Positions 7,770 to 16,118 of a stretch of DNA of 64,000 nucleotides are shown here, piece by piece (position 1 is the first letter of the stretch; each line of letters begins with the position of its first letter). Under the pieces are notes generated by a model. The model was given only the letters and a program-made list of their open reading frames with translations. It made no database searches and had not been told where the DNA came from. Source of the stretch: a virus; IMG/VR virus record IMGVR_UViG_3300042371_001386, positions 1 through 64,000 of that record. One strand, given 5' to 3'. Position numbers and translations under genes: made by a program.

Positions 7770-9245
7770 TTACTTTGCAGCTATTGTTTGAGTTAGGTAT
7801 TGATTGATTACTTGTTGAATTTTTGGTGTTTTATTTGTGTGGTATTTATTTAGTATTTGTGCCATTTTTGGTTGGTCTTTTTCATAATCAAGTAAATTTA
7901 TAATGTTCTGATCAGAAAGTTTGTTTATATTATCTGTTCCTAATAGTTTTGCTATTTGTTCTTTATCTATTGTATGTCGAAGTAAAGTAATAACATCGGC
8001 ATCAGAAATTTCTGTTTTGTGTTTTATAATTAGTTCTGCTATTTTATCTTTGTTTATTGAATTTATAAGCAGATCATAAACACTTTGATAAGAAAGTTCT
8101 AATTTTTTATTTATAATTGCTTCTGCTATTTTATCTTTATCGGATGCACTATAAAGTAAAAGTTGGATTATAGTGCTAGAAAAGTTTGTTTTTTTGTTTA
8201 TAATTAGTTTTGCTATTTTATCTTTGTCTGTTGTAGTTTGTAACAAATCAACAACATTTGTATCAGAAAGTTTTGTTTTGTATTTTACAATTAGTTCTGC
8301 TATTTCGTTTTGTTTAGTTGAATTTTTAAGAAAAACTTTAACATTAGTATCAGAAAGTTTTGTTTTGTACTTTATGATTACTTCTGCCATTTTGTCTTTA
8401 TCTGTTGACTTTTTAATCAAAAGACTGACATCAAAATCAGAAAGTTCGTTTAGATTTGATCCTAAATATTTTGCTACTGCTTCTAAATTTTTAGAATTTA
8501 ACAATTTATTAAAAATGCTTTTACCGATTTCGTAATTGTAACCAAATGAAAATTTTTCTCTGTTTGGTGATTTATAAATACTTTTCATACTTGCCTTATC
8601 GGTGGAGGTAATCCAGCCAATATTACTCTTTAGATCTTTCATTTTTTGTTCATCGTTTGCATCTGCTTCTGCAACCGCATAACCCAACATTGTTATTGTT
8701 TCATCTTTAACTGGTTGATATTTAACTAAGCAGTAGCCATCATTTGCTCCATAATAGATAATTCCTTTAATTGATTTTTCTATCCAATCATTTTGGTCGT
8801 AGAATTTTTTTGCTAAAATTGCCGAATAGGTTTCTTTTTCTTGTAGTTCATCGTAGTGTTTTAAGTTGTCGCCTTTTTGACCACCAAATTCCCCTTTAGT
8901 TACTTTGTTTAGTAGTCCAAATTTCTTTAATTGACTGCTTATTTTGTAATCATTGCCATGGATTTTTTTTGCTTCAGATAATTCAAATATGAGGTACTTG
9001 TCAAGGTCTGTTACTTTAAATTTGACTAATGTTTCGCCATACATTTTCATATAATCGGTAAATTGACTTTCTATTTTATAAGTAGTATAAAGACCACAAC
9101 CATACCAACAACCTTTACCTGCTCCTGATTTGAAATCAGATGTGAGTATATTTGATACAGAGTCAACATTTGTCCTATGATAGACAGTTGCAGTCTTATT
9201 TTGAGCATAAATTTCTTCAGATATTAGCCATTCTTTAAAGTTCAT
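7770..9245 (-). CDS. Tagged ADP-ribosyltransferase-like effector with helical repeats
   Basis: The leader MNFKEWLISEE ends in I-S-E. The domain at residues ~18-230 has TVYHRT, then GCWYGCGLYTTY, ESQF, and a late YYGANDGYCLVKY. An H-[RG]-T strand followed by YGxGLYTT is the pattern of PARP/ART-like NAD-dependent transferases, although the catalytic acidic residue cannot be fixed by eye. Residues ~250-480 hold about eight 29-residue repeats (DKIAELIVKYKTKLSDTNV type), likely a two-helix solenoid for target recognition. T4 Alt is a known capsid-packaged, injected ADP-ribosyltransferase, which makes the combination of tag and ART-like domain coherent. The product ends in TQTIAAK. Confidence 0.65.
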   Translation of the reverse strand: MNFKEWLISEEIYAQNKTATVYHRTNVDSVSNILTSDFKSGAGKGCWYGCGLYTTYKIESQFTDYMKMYGETLVKFKVTDLDKYLIFELSEAKKIHGNDYKISSQLKKFGLLNKVTKGEFGGQKGDNLKHYDELQEKETYSAILAKKFYDQNDWIEKSIKGIIYYGANDGYCLVKYQPVKDETITMLGYAVAEADANDEQKMKDLKSNIGWITSTDKASMKSIYKSPNREKFSFGYNYEIGKSIFNKLLNSKNLEAVAKYLGSNLNELSDFDVSLLIKKSTDKDKMAEVIIKYKTKLSDTNVKVFLKNSTKQNEIAELIVKYKTKLSDTNVVDLLQTTTDKDKIAKLIINKKTNFSSTIIQLLLYSASDKDKIAEAIINKKLELSYQSVYDLLINSINKDKIAELIIKHKTEISDADVITLLRHTIDKEQIAKLLGTDNINKLSDQNIINLLDYEKDQPKMAQILNKYHTNKTPKIQQVINQYLTQTIAAK

Positions 9246-9349
9246 AAGGTATTTATGTGAGTTTAATCGGGAAATAAGTCTTGTGTGTAATAAAAATTTT
9301 GTTATATTTTAAATTAAATTAATTGTGTTATTCCTAACAGGAAATGAAC

Positions 9350-10282
9350 ATGGAACCAAGAATTATCGGTTATTGCAGGGTAAGTGGCGATGGGCAACAT
9401 GGAAATGATCAAGATGGCGTACCCCGACAACATCGAGTCATAGAGTCTTGGGCAAAAAAGAACAAACAACGAATTAGCGAATGGATTGAAGATCTTGGTG
9501 TAAGTGGAACTTTAGCGTTTGCTGATCGACCAGAATTATCGAAATTACTTGCAAACATTTATCCTGCTGGAATTTTCGTTGTGGAAAAAGCTGATCGTCT
9601 TGCAAGGGATCTCATTGAAGGCGAATTAATCATTCGGCATTTTAGTAGAGCAGGTTGGAAAGTCATTTCTGCTGAAACTGGTGAAGACTTAGCAAATTCA
9701 GAATCACCAACTGCAATTCTAATGCGACAGCTTACAGGGGCAATAGCGGAATTTGACAGAAGGAACACTGTTGCAAGATTGCGAGTTTCGAGGGAAAGAA
9801 AACGAAAAGAAACGGGCAAATGCGAAGGACGAAAAGCCTTTAACAATCAAAGTGTTCTTATGCGAATCAGAAAACTTATGCGAAAGAAAAATGGCACTAA
9901 GCCCAGTTTGCAATGGGTTGCTAATCAATTAAATGCAGAAGGAATGATAACAGCTAGTGGGAAAATGTGGACTACTGGAATGGTTTACCACTTCGTTCAT
10001 GGTGCTGGCTCTAAAGTTAAAAGAGAATCTGGAATATTGTCGCCATCTACACAAAACAAGGAAATTAAAATGGCAAAGAAACTTGTGGTTAAAAAAATAC
10101 AAGTAAATAACAAATATACTTACATATGTGATAAACCAGTAAGGATAGGAAGTGAGGTTAAATTACCAACTCCTCATTGGATGCGTGAATTTCAAGATGA
10201 CACATGGATTGGTAAGGTAACTGATTTAAAGAGTGATTACGATGGTGTGTGTGAAAGTGTAATTGAAGTATTAAAAAAATAG
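9350..10282 (+). CDS. Serine recombinase (resolvase/invertase family)
   Basis: This is a serine recombinase with the catalytic motif YCRVSGDGQ (Ser12 from the chosen start), DLGVSGT, the VEKADRLARD segment and the IAEFDRRNTVARLR helix. An HTH-like tail follows (LQWVANQLNAEGMITASGK). The start at 9350 is preferred: AGGAA lies six bases upstream, whereas ATG 9344 is only two bases from it. It is the only plus-strand gene in the 6369-10282 stretch, and its codon use and base composition look less AT-rich than its neighbours, suggesting later arrival. The last 70 residues look like a separate domain (next entry). No inverted att-like repeats were found around it. Confidence 0.9.
   Translation: MEPRIIGYCRVSGDGQHGNDQDGVPRQHRVIESWAKKNKQRISEWIEDLGVSGTLAFADRPELSKLLANIYPAGIFVVEKADRLARDLIEGELIIRHFSRAGWKVISAETGEDLANSESPTAILMRQLTGAIAEFDRRNTVARLRVSRERKRKETGKCEGRKAFNNQSVLMRIRKLMRKKNGTKPSLQWVANQLNAEGMITASGKMWTTGMVYHFVHGAGSKVKRESGILSPSTQNKEIKMAKKLVVKKIQVNNKYTYICDKPVRIGSEVKLPTPHWMREFQDDTWIGKVTDLKSDYDGVCESVIEVLKK
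10070..10282 (+). CDS. Possible internal start: 70-residue C-terminal domain
   Basis: Inside the recombinase frame, AAGGAAATTAAA directly precedes ATG 10070 (MAKKLVVKKIQVNNKYTYIC), a better ribosome binding site than that of the recombinase itself. The 70-residue product would carry the RIGSEVKLPTP...WIGKVTDL segment, which resembles a small SH3/KOW-like barrel. Either the recombinase was fused in frame to a former stand-alone gene, or both products are made. I cannot decide from sequence alone. Confidence 0.4.
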   Translation: MAKKLVVKKIQVNNKYTYICDKPVRIGSEVKLPTPHWMREFQDDTWIGKVTDLKSDYDGVCESVIEVLKK

Positions 10283-10324
10283 GATTCATTTAATAGATAT
10301 AATAACTTTCAATGGAGATTTAAA

Positions 10325-10615
10325 ATGAAGTCTTTAATTTTGTTTTTGGTTATGTTTTTGGGTATTAGTAGTGTTGCTGAAGCACAGTTCATTGTTGTTT
10401 ATCCACAAGTTAGATATTACAACAATTATGGTTACAATTACAACAACTACAATTACAATAACTATGGTTATAGAAACTATGGTTACAACAACTACAACAA
10501 CTACAATTATGGTTACAACAATAACTGGAATAGGTATGTGACACCAAGTGGATACATGCCATTTAACAATCCATATTTTCAGATGGCTACACAGGGAATT
10601 GGTAGAGGTTGGTAG
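10325..10615 (+). CDS. Secreted Tyr/Asn-rich low-complexity protein
   Basis: This 96-residue protein has a signal peptide (MKSLILFLVMFLGISSVAEA, cleavage likely after AEA) and then a run of YNNYNYGY-like units. It ends with FNNPYFQMATQGIGRGW. GGAG lies 10 bases before the ATG. The last block (NNPYFQMATQGI) is nearly repeated in the other secreted low-complexity protein at 26963 (NNPFYQMAMQGI), so the two are related by their C-terminal module despite different repeats. The role is unknown; Tyr/Asn-rich secreted proteins are often surface or matrix-forming. Confidence 0.75.
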   Translation: MKSLILFLVMFLGISSVAEAQFIVVYPQVRYYNNYGYNYNNYNYNNYGYRNYGYNNYNNYNYGYNNNWNRYVTPSGYMPFNNPYFQMATQGIGRGW

Positions 10616-10656
10616 TTATTGTTTAAAATATATTTTTCAAAAAATTAAGGTACAAA

Positions 10657-11190
10657 ATGAAATCTTTTTATGAATATGTAAAAGTGCGTGATATTAATGA
10701 AGATTACTATGATTCTAGAAAACCCGTTGAAGGTTATGTTGATGCTAATGATTTAGTAGGACAAAGACTCTGGTTTCACACTAATAGAACTCATAAAATT
10801 CAGGGTTTAAATGGCATGATTGGTATTTATCAAACTACACCAAGCGGTAGAAAAAAAGGATTGGCTGGCAAATATACAAATGAAGTAAGATTGTCGGAAC
10901 CTATTTTTTTTCAAACATCGGAATCTGGTGCCAAACAAATTATGGAAAAAGATAAAAGAACTTTAATTGCTGGTGTTTCTGGAAAAGTTGTTCCTACTAA
11001 TAATGATACAAGCGGTATGGTAAAGATTACTTATAATCCATTCAATGAAGATGCACCATGGTTTCATGCCATTGATGATTCAGAAAATAAAGAAATTGTG
11101 TCTGCTTCTGAAGTTTATTTCAATGCTACTGAAAATGGTCAGTGGGATATATGGGCAAAGAATCCTGTTCATGCTTTAAAAACTCTTTAA
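10657..11190 (+). CDS. Tagged protein of unknown function (MKSFYEYVKVRD)
   Basis: This 177-residue protein has the leader MKSFYEYVKVRDINED, of the MKSF.EY type also seen at 39804. AAGG precedes the ATG. The body contains QRLWFHTNRTHKIQ, GMIGIYQTTPSGRKKG, a DKRTLIAGVSGKVVP strand and a C-terminal DIWAKNPVHALKTL. It is mostly beta-strand by pattern and has no membrane segment. I do not recognise the family. Its 3' end overlaps the convergent gene 11126-12577 by 65 bp, which is a recombination-type junction affecting the other gene rather than this one. Confidence 0.65.
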   Translation: MKSFYEYVKVRDINEDYYDSRKPVEGYVDANDLVGQRLWFHTNRTHKIQGLNGMIGIYQTTPSGRKKGLAGKYTNEVRLSEPIFFQTSESGAKQIMEKDKRTLIAGVSGKVVPTNNDTSGMVKITYNPFNEDAPWFHAIDDSENKEIVSASEVYFNATENGQWDIWAKNPVHALKTL

Positions 11191-12577
11191 TTTTTTCATT
11201 TTTATTTTTATGATATTTTTCTATAATTTGTATTATTTTTGGTTTATCTTTTTCTGGAACTTTTTCATGTAAAAGTGTGATAGAAAACCAATTAAGTCTA
11301 CTTATATTATCTTCTCCTAATTTTTTTGCTATTTTGTCTTTATCAATTGCATAAGTTAGAATATTGATCATATTTTTATAAGTCATTTCTGGTAATCTTT
11401 CTATAAGAAGATTTGCCATCTTGTCTTTATCAGTTGCATATTGAAGAAAATTTTCGACATTATTATCAGTAAGTTTTGTTTTATAATCAATAATCAATTC
11501 TATGATTTTATCTTTATCGTTTACGAGTGAGATCATATATGAAACATTACTATCTGTAAATTCTGGGGTTTTTTGAATAATCATTTTTGCCATTTTGTCT
11601 TTATCTTTTGCATGATAAATCAAATCTTCAACATCGACATGAGAAATATATGTTTTATATTTTATGATTAGATCTGCCATTTTTTCTTTTTCTGTTGTAT
11701 TTTTAAACAAGTTTGTAAGATCTAAAGATCTACGAGATTGCAATAAGCCTATAATTTGTTCATCTGACATCTTATTGCTATTATATTTATCTGTTTTTTT
11801 GAAGTATGTTGAGTTGTCAATTGAGTGAAGTAGTTTCAAGGCACTGGTAGCAAAAACAACGCATTGGGTTGGTTCGCTTGGATGAATTGTTCCAGTTCCA
11901 TGATCTACAAATCCATCTATTCCACATTTTCTAAGATTGGCGTTCCATTGTGTGATTTTTCTATTTGCAAGTATTCTTGTTACGATCCACAATTTGGAGT
12001 AATTGCTACGAAGTTGGTATGCTGCTCCTTGCAATTCATCTTTTACATAATCATAATAAGTTTTGGCATCAATATACTTTTTATAAAGATCATCTTCTTT
12101 TTCTTGATCATATTGAAGATTATTCAGTTTGGTTTTTTTGTGATCTGATAATTTTTGAGCTTTATTGAACATGTCTACTGATGGATTAATTTCTTTAATA
12201 GCTTGATCTACTTGTTCTTTTGGAAAAACATTGAGTAGTTCCATTCCATCTTGTTTAGACACATCGGGATTCATATGTAATATTTTTTGTGGTCTTGTGA
12301 ATTCGCAGACATTAATATAAGGTTGATTTGCAGCGAATGGAACATTCATTTTCTTTTCAATTACATAATCTATAGGATAGAGATAAATGCCAAGTGGTGT
12401 TTCATATTTGCTTTCTGGATTAAGACCAACTTTATCGATTTTGGTAAAAGTTACGGCTAGTGTGTTGGGGAAAGGGTGATTTTTTCGAATATATTGTAGT
12501 GCAATAAGAGGCTCACGGAATTCTTGATCCTTTATCATTATCTTTTCTGTCAGTAGTAGCCATTCTTTAAAGTTCAT
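11126..12577 (-). CDS. Tagged effector-like protein, GINP-type domain plus repeats
   Basis: The leader is MNFKEWLLLTE. The N-terminal domain parallels the one at 6369: DKVGLNPESKYETPLGIYLY, VPFAANQPYINV and GFVDHGTGTIHP followed by EPTQCVVFA. It has an extra lysine-rich segment of ~50 residues (SDHKKTKLNNLQYDQEKED). About six helical repeats follow. The C terminus is abnormal: instead of the family tail it ends EQDSLPIYPTDHFQ, residues encoded by the antisense of the neighbouring gene's 3' end. The natural end seems to have been lost by recombination. The gene overlaps the upstream Nudix gene by 4 bp (ATGA), so translation is probably coupled. Confidence 0.7.
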   Translation of the reverse strand: MNFKEWLLLTEKIMIKDQEFREPLIALQYIRKNHPFPNTLAVTFTKIDKVGLNPESKYETPLGIYLYPIDYVIEKKMNVPFAANQPYINVCEFTRPQKILHMNPDVSKQDGMELLNVFPKEQVDQAIKEINPSVDMFNKAQKLSDHKKTKLNNLQYDQEKEDDLYKKYIDAKTYYDYVKDELQGAAYQLRSNYSKLWIVTRILANRKITQWNANLRKCGIDGFVDHGTGTIHPSEPTQCVVFATSALKLLHSIDNSTYFKKTDKYNSNKMSDEQIIGLLQSRRSLDLTNLFKNTTEKEKMADLIIKYKTYISHVDVEDLIYHAKDKDKMAKMIIQKTPEFTDSNVSYMISLVNDKDKIIELIIDYKTKLTDNNVENFLQYATDKDKMANLLIERLPEMTYKNMINILTYAIDKDKIAKKLGEDNISRLNWFSITLLHEKVPEKDKPKIIQIIEKYHKNKNEKIKEFLKHEQDSLPIYPTDHFQ

Positions 12578-13023
12578 TGGGTTATCTTTTTTGAAAAAAC
12601 ACTTAATATAAATTCTTTTATGTATGGAACAAAATCATAATTATTTATTTCATCTTTTGTAATAAATTTATAATTTGAATTTTCATAATCTAATTTTATA
12701 TTTTGACTTTCTAATTCTCCATAAAAATAATAAATCTCTCCAGCATCAACAGTCATTATTTTATGATCAAAAGAAACATTATTTGGTTTTAATCCTATTT
12801 CTTCAAGGCACTCTCTTATTATGGCTTCTTTTGGGTTTTCTCCTTCTTCAATTCCGCCACCTACTAAGCTCCATTTGTTTGGCATCCAAGGAGCAGTAGA
12901 TCCTCTTTTTAGTATTAAGACTTTATTATCATTTAAAAGTCCTATTACAGATGTTTTAAATTTAGAATGATCTGTATCAGTTGATGTCTCTTCTTTCAGT
13001 ATTAGCCATTCTTTAAAGTTCAT
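12574..13023 (-). CDS. Tagged Nudix hydrolase, candidate capsid cargo
   Basis: This 149-residue protein has the leader MNFKEWLILKEE (L-K-E site). It then carries a complete Nudix box, GGGIEEGENPKEAII followed by RECLEEIGL (GX5EX7REUXEEXGU), preceded by NKWSLVG as in MutT-type enzymes. Nudix enzymes cleave nucleoside diphosphates linked to another group, such as oxidised dNTPs, NAD-like cofactors, ADP-ribose or RNA caps. It is encoded within the ART-like gene array, 3 bp from the next tagged gene. Inference: it may act on NAD(H) or ADP-ribose made by the ART-like neighbours, or on signalling nucleotides. The substrate is not readable from sequence. Confidence 0.85.
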   Translation of the reverse strand: MNFKEWLILKEETSTDTDHSKFKTSVIGLLNDNKVLILKRGSTAPWMPNKWSLVGGGIEEGENPKEAIIRECLEEIGLKPNNVSFDHKIMTVDAGEIYYFYGELESQNIKLDYENSNYKFITKDEINNYDFVPYIKEFILSVFSKKITQ

Positions 13024-13026
13024 GGT

Positions 13027-14592
13027 TTACTTTGCAGCTATTGCTTGAGGTTCAAGGTATTTATCGATTAGCTCTTGAATTTCTGATGTTTTATTTGTGT
13101 GATATTTGTTTATGATTTGTGCGATTTTTGGTTTGTCGGTTACAGCAACAAGCAAACGATAAACACCATCATCAGAAAGTTCTGGTTCCTTTTTCATAAT
13201 ATATTCTGCTATTTTTTCTTGGTCTTTTGCATATCGAATCAAATCACGAACACCATTTTCAATATCTATTTTTGATAGTTTGTTTATGATTAATTCTATT
13301 ATTTTGTCTTTGTCGTTTGCTTTAAAAATAAAATAATAAACATTATCCTCAGAAAGCTCTGGTTTGTATTTTATGATTATTTTTAACATCTCGTCTTTGT
13401 CATTTACTCTTGCAATCAAATCACGAATAAGAAGATTAGAAAGTTTGCTTATATTGTCTTTTTCTTTTTGCAATATTTCTGCTATTTTTTCTTTATTGTT
13501 TGCCTTAAGAAGCAAATAATAAATATTATCATCAGAAAGTTCTGGTTTCTTTTCAATAATTAGTTCTGCTATTTTGTCTATGTTATCTGCATAAGAAAGC
13601 AAATGAAAAACATTATGATCAGAAAGTTCTGGTTTCTTTTCAATAATTAATTTTGCTATTATATCTTTTTCCTTTGCATTCATAATTGAAGTGCTGACAT
13701 CTTTGTCAGAAAGTTTTGTTTTATACTTTATAATTACTTCTATCATTTTTTCTTTATCGGTTGCCTTATAAAGTAAAACGCCAACATTATCTTGAGAAAG
13801 TTGGTTTAGATTTGATCCTAATTTTTTTGCTGTGTATTCTACATTTTTAGATTTTAACAATTGATTCATAATATGGACATTGTCATCTTCGCCAAATGAA
13901 AATTTTTCTCTATTAGATATTGGTGATTTATAAATACTTTTAATACTTGCCTTATCGGTGGAAATAATCCAATTTTTTGATTTTGGATTTTTAAGTTCTT
14001 CCATCTTTTTCATATCATCATATTTTGCAACTGCATAGGCCAACATGGTTATTGTTCCATCTTGGACTGGTTCATATTTAACTAAACAATAACCATCATT
14101 TGCTCCATAATAAATAATTCCTTTTACCGAATTTTCTATCCATTTGTTTTTTTCGTAGAATTTTACCGCCAAAACCGATGAAAAGCTTTCTTTTTCTTGT
14201 TGTTCATCGTATTCTTTCAACTTACTTTCATCTACTTTGTTTAATACTCCTAATTTCTTTAATTGATCGCTTATTTTGTAATCCTTGCCATGTATTTGTT
14301 TTGCCACAGATAATTGAAATATAAGATATTTATCGAGATCTGTTACTTTAAATTTGACTACTGCTTTACCATAAGTTTCCATGTAATTAGTAAATTGGCT
14401 TTCTATTGCAAAAGTAGTGTAAAAACCACAACCATACATACAACCTGAACCAACTTTAAAATCTTTTGTGAGTATGCTTGATACAGCTTGAACGCTTTTT
14501 TCTTCATCGCAACCAGGACAAGTTCTATGATAGACAGTTGCAGTCTTATTGGGGAAGATTTCTTCAGATATTAGCCATTCTTTAAAGTTCAT
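13027..14592 (-). CDS. Tagged ADP-ribosyltransferase-like effector with repeats
   Basis: The leader MNFKEWLISEEIFPNK is followed by the YHRT domain: TVYHRTCPGCDEEKSVQ, GSGCMYGCGFYTTF and YGANDGYCLVKY. This copy and the one at 18813 share a CPGC/CQDC insertion after YHRT that is absent from the 7770 and 14610 copies. The two cysteines plus downstream Cys residues could bind a metal. About nine helical repeats of the KIAELIIEKKPELSDDN type occupy residues ~255-500. The tail is YLEPQAIAAK. The stop codon lies 3 bp before the Nudix gene; no Shine-Dalgarno is visible at the start. Confidence 0.65.
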   Translation of the reverse strand: MNFKEWLISEEIFPNKTATVYHRTCPGCDEEKSVQAVSSILTKDFKVGSGCMYGCGFYTTFAIESQFTNYMETYGKAVVKFKVTDLDKYLIFQLSVAKQIHGKDYKISDQLKKLGVLNKVDESKLKEYDEQQEKESFSSVLAVKFYEKNKWIENSVKGIIYYGANDGYCLVKYEPVQDGTITMLAYAVAKYDDMKKMEELKNPKSKNWIISTDKASIKSIYKSPISNREKFSFGEDDNVHIMNQLLKSKNVEYTAKKLGSNLNQLSQDNVGVLLYKATDKEKMIEVIIKYKTKLSDKDVSTSIMNAKEKDIIAKLIIEKKPELSDHNVFHLLSYADNIDKIAELIIEKKPELSDDNIYYLLLKANNKEKIAEILQKEKDNISKLSNLLIRDLIARVNDKDEMLKIIIKYKPELSEDNVYYFIFKANDKDKIIELIINKLSKIDIENGVRDLIRYAKDQEKIAEYIMKKEPELSDDGVYRLLVAVTDKPKIAQIINKYHTNKTSEIQELIDKYLEPQAIAAK

Positions 14593-14609
14593 AGTTTACA
14601 ACCTAGTAA

Positions 14610-16115
14610 TTATGTAAATGATCCAGTTGATAGAACTTTTTTACCTAAATTTAATTTATATCCGCTGCTGTATTTATCAATGAATTCTTGAATTTTTGGA
14701 GTTTTCTTTGTGTGGTATTTGTTTATTATTTGTGCTATTTTGTCTTTATCGTTTGCATCATCATGAAATAAATCAATAACACTTTGATCATCAAGCTTGC
14801 TTATGTTGTCTTCTTTTTCTTGTAATCGTTCTGCTATTTTTTCTTTATCGTTTGCAAAATTAAGCAAATATTGAACATCGAAATAAGAAAGTTCTGGTTT
14901 ATTTCCAATAATTAGTTCTGCTATTTTGTCTTTATCTGTTGCTTTACGAAGCAACAATTCAACATGTTTACCAGAAAGTTTTGATTTCTTTTCAATAATT
15001 AGTTCTGCTATTTTATCTTGTTTGTCGGTTGCAAACTGAATCAAGCTATAAATATTCATATTAGAAAGTTCTGGTTTATTTTTAACAATTAATTCTGCTA
15101 TTTTGTCTTTGTTGGTTGCAGTACGAAGCAAATTTTCAACATTCTCATCAGTAAGTTCTGTTTTATATTTTATAATTAGTTCTGCTATTTTGTCTTTGTC
15201 GGTTGCATAATGAAGCAAATGAAAAACATTCCAATCGGTAAGTTCTGTTTTATATTTTGCAATCACTTCTGCCATTTTGTCTTTATCTTCTGCATGATGA
15301 AGCAAACCAGAAATATTCTCATCAGAAAATTTGTCTAGATATAATCCTAATTTTTTTGCTGTTTTTTCTAAGTTTTTAGATGTTAAAAAAATATTTTTGA
15401 CATTTTCGATTTCGCTATAATCTCCAAATGCAAACTTTTCTTTATTTTCGATTGGAGATTTATAAACATTTTTAATGGGTGTACCTAATATACCAACTGA
15501 TTTAATCCAACCAATATTACTTTTCAGTTCTTCCATCTTTTTCATATCATCATATTTTGCGACTGCATAGCCCAACATGGTTATTGTTTTATCTTGAACT
15601 GTTGGATATTTAACTAAACAATAACCATCTCTTGATCCATAATAGATAATTCCTTTTACCGACTTTTCTATCCAATTATTTTGTTCATAGAATTCATATG
15701 CCAAAACTGATGAAAATTTTTCTTTTTCTTGTCGTTTATCGTAATATTCTAATTTACTTTCATTTACATTTGGTTTGTTTAGTAGTCCTAATTTTTTAAA
15801 TTGACTGCTAATTTTATAATCATTGCCATGTATTTGTTTTGCCTCAGACAATTGAAATATGAGGTATTTATCGAGGTCTGTTACTTTAAATTTGACTAAT
15901 GCTTCGCCATACATTTCCATATAATCGACAAATTGGCTTTCTATTTTATAAGTAGTATAAAGACCACAACCATAAGAGCAACCTGCACCTGCACCTGCTT
16001 TAAAATCAGATGTGAGTATGCCTGATACATCTTTGAGACTTCTTGTTCTATGATAGACTGTTGCGGTCTTATTGGGGAATATTTCTTCAGATATTAACCA
16101 ATGTTTAAAGTTCAT
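14610..16115 (-). CDS. Tagged ADP-ribosyltransferase-like effector with repeats
   Basis: The leader is MNFKHWLISEEIFPNK. The N-terminal domain has TVYHRTRSLKDVSGILTSDF, GAGCSYGCGLYTTY and YYGSRDGYCLVKY. It lacks the two-cysteine insertion of its neighbours. The repeat region (from about residue 250) has eight or so 29-residue units with the consensus DKIAELIIKYKTELTDENV. The C terminus switches abruptly after QEFIDKYS to SGYKLNLGKKVLSTGSFT, unlike the usual ...QTIAAK ending, so the tail was probably replaced by recombination. It lies 3 bp downstream of the gene at 16119. Confidence 0.65.
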   Translation of the reverse strand: MNFKHWLISEEIFPNKTATVYHRTRSLKDVSGILTSDFKAGAGAGCSYGCGLYTTYKIESQFVDYMEMYGEALVKFKVTDLDKYLIFQLSEAKQIHGNDYKISSQFKKLGLLNKPNVNESKLEYYDKRQEKEKFSSVLAYEFYEQNNWIEKSVKGIIYYGSRDGYCLVKYPTVQDKTITMLGYAVAKYDDMKKMEELKSNIGWIKSVGILGTPIKNVYKSPIENKEKFAFGDYSEIENVKNIFLTSKNLEKTAKKLGLYLDKFSDENISGLLHHAEDKDKMAEVIAKYKTELTDWNVFHLLHYATDKDKIAELIIKYKTELTDENVENLLRTATNKDKIAELIVKNKPELSNMNIYSLIQFATDKQDKIAELIIEKKSKLSGKHVELLLRKATDKDKIAELIIGNKPELSYFDVQYLLNFANDKEKIAERLQEKEDNISKLDDQSVIDLFHDDANDKDKIAQIINKYHTKKTPKIQEFIDKYSSGYKLNLGKKVLSTGSFT

Positions 16116-16118
16116 AGT

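Noticed and set aside
8173-8535. Hydrophobic plus-strand frame inside the effector genes
   Set aside because: It is antisense to the helical repeats; the hydrophobicity comes from the complement of Lys/Asn-rich codons.
9300-10330. Serine recombinase as the integrase of a temperate phage with att sites
   Set aside because: No repeat pair or tRNA-like att sequence was found nearby, and the rest of the window shows no lysogeny gene.
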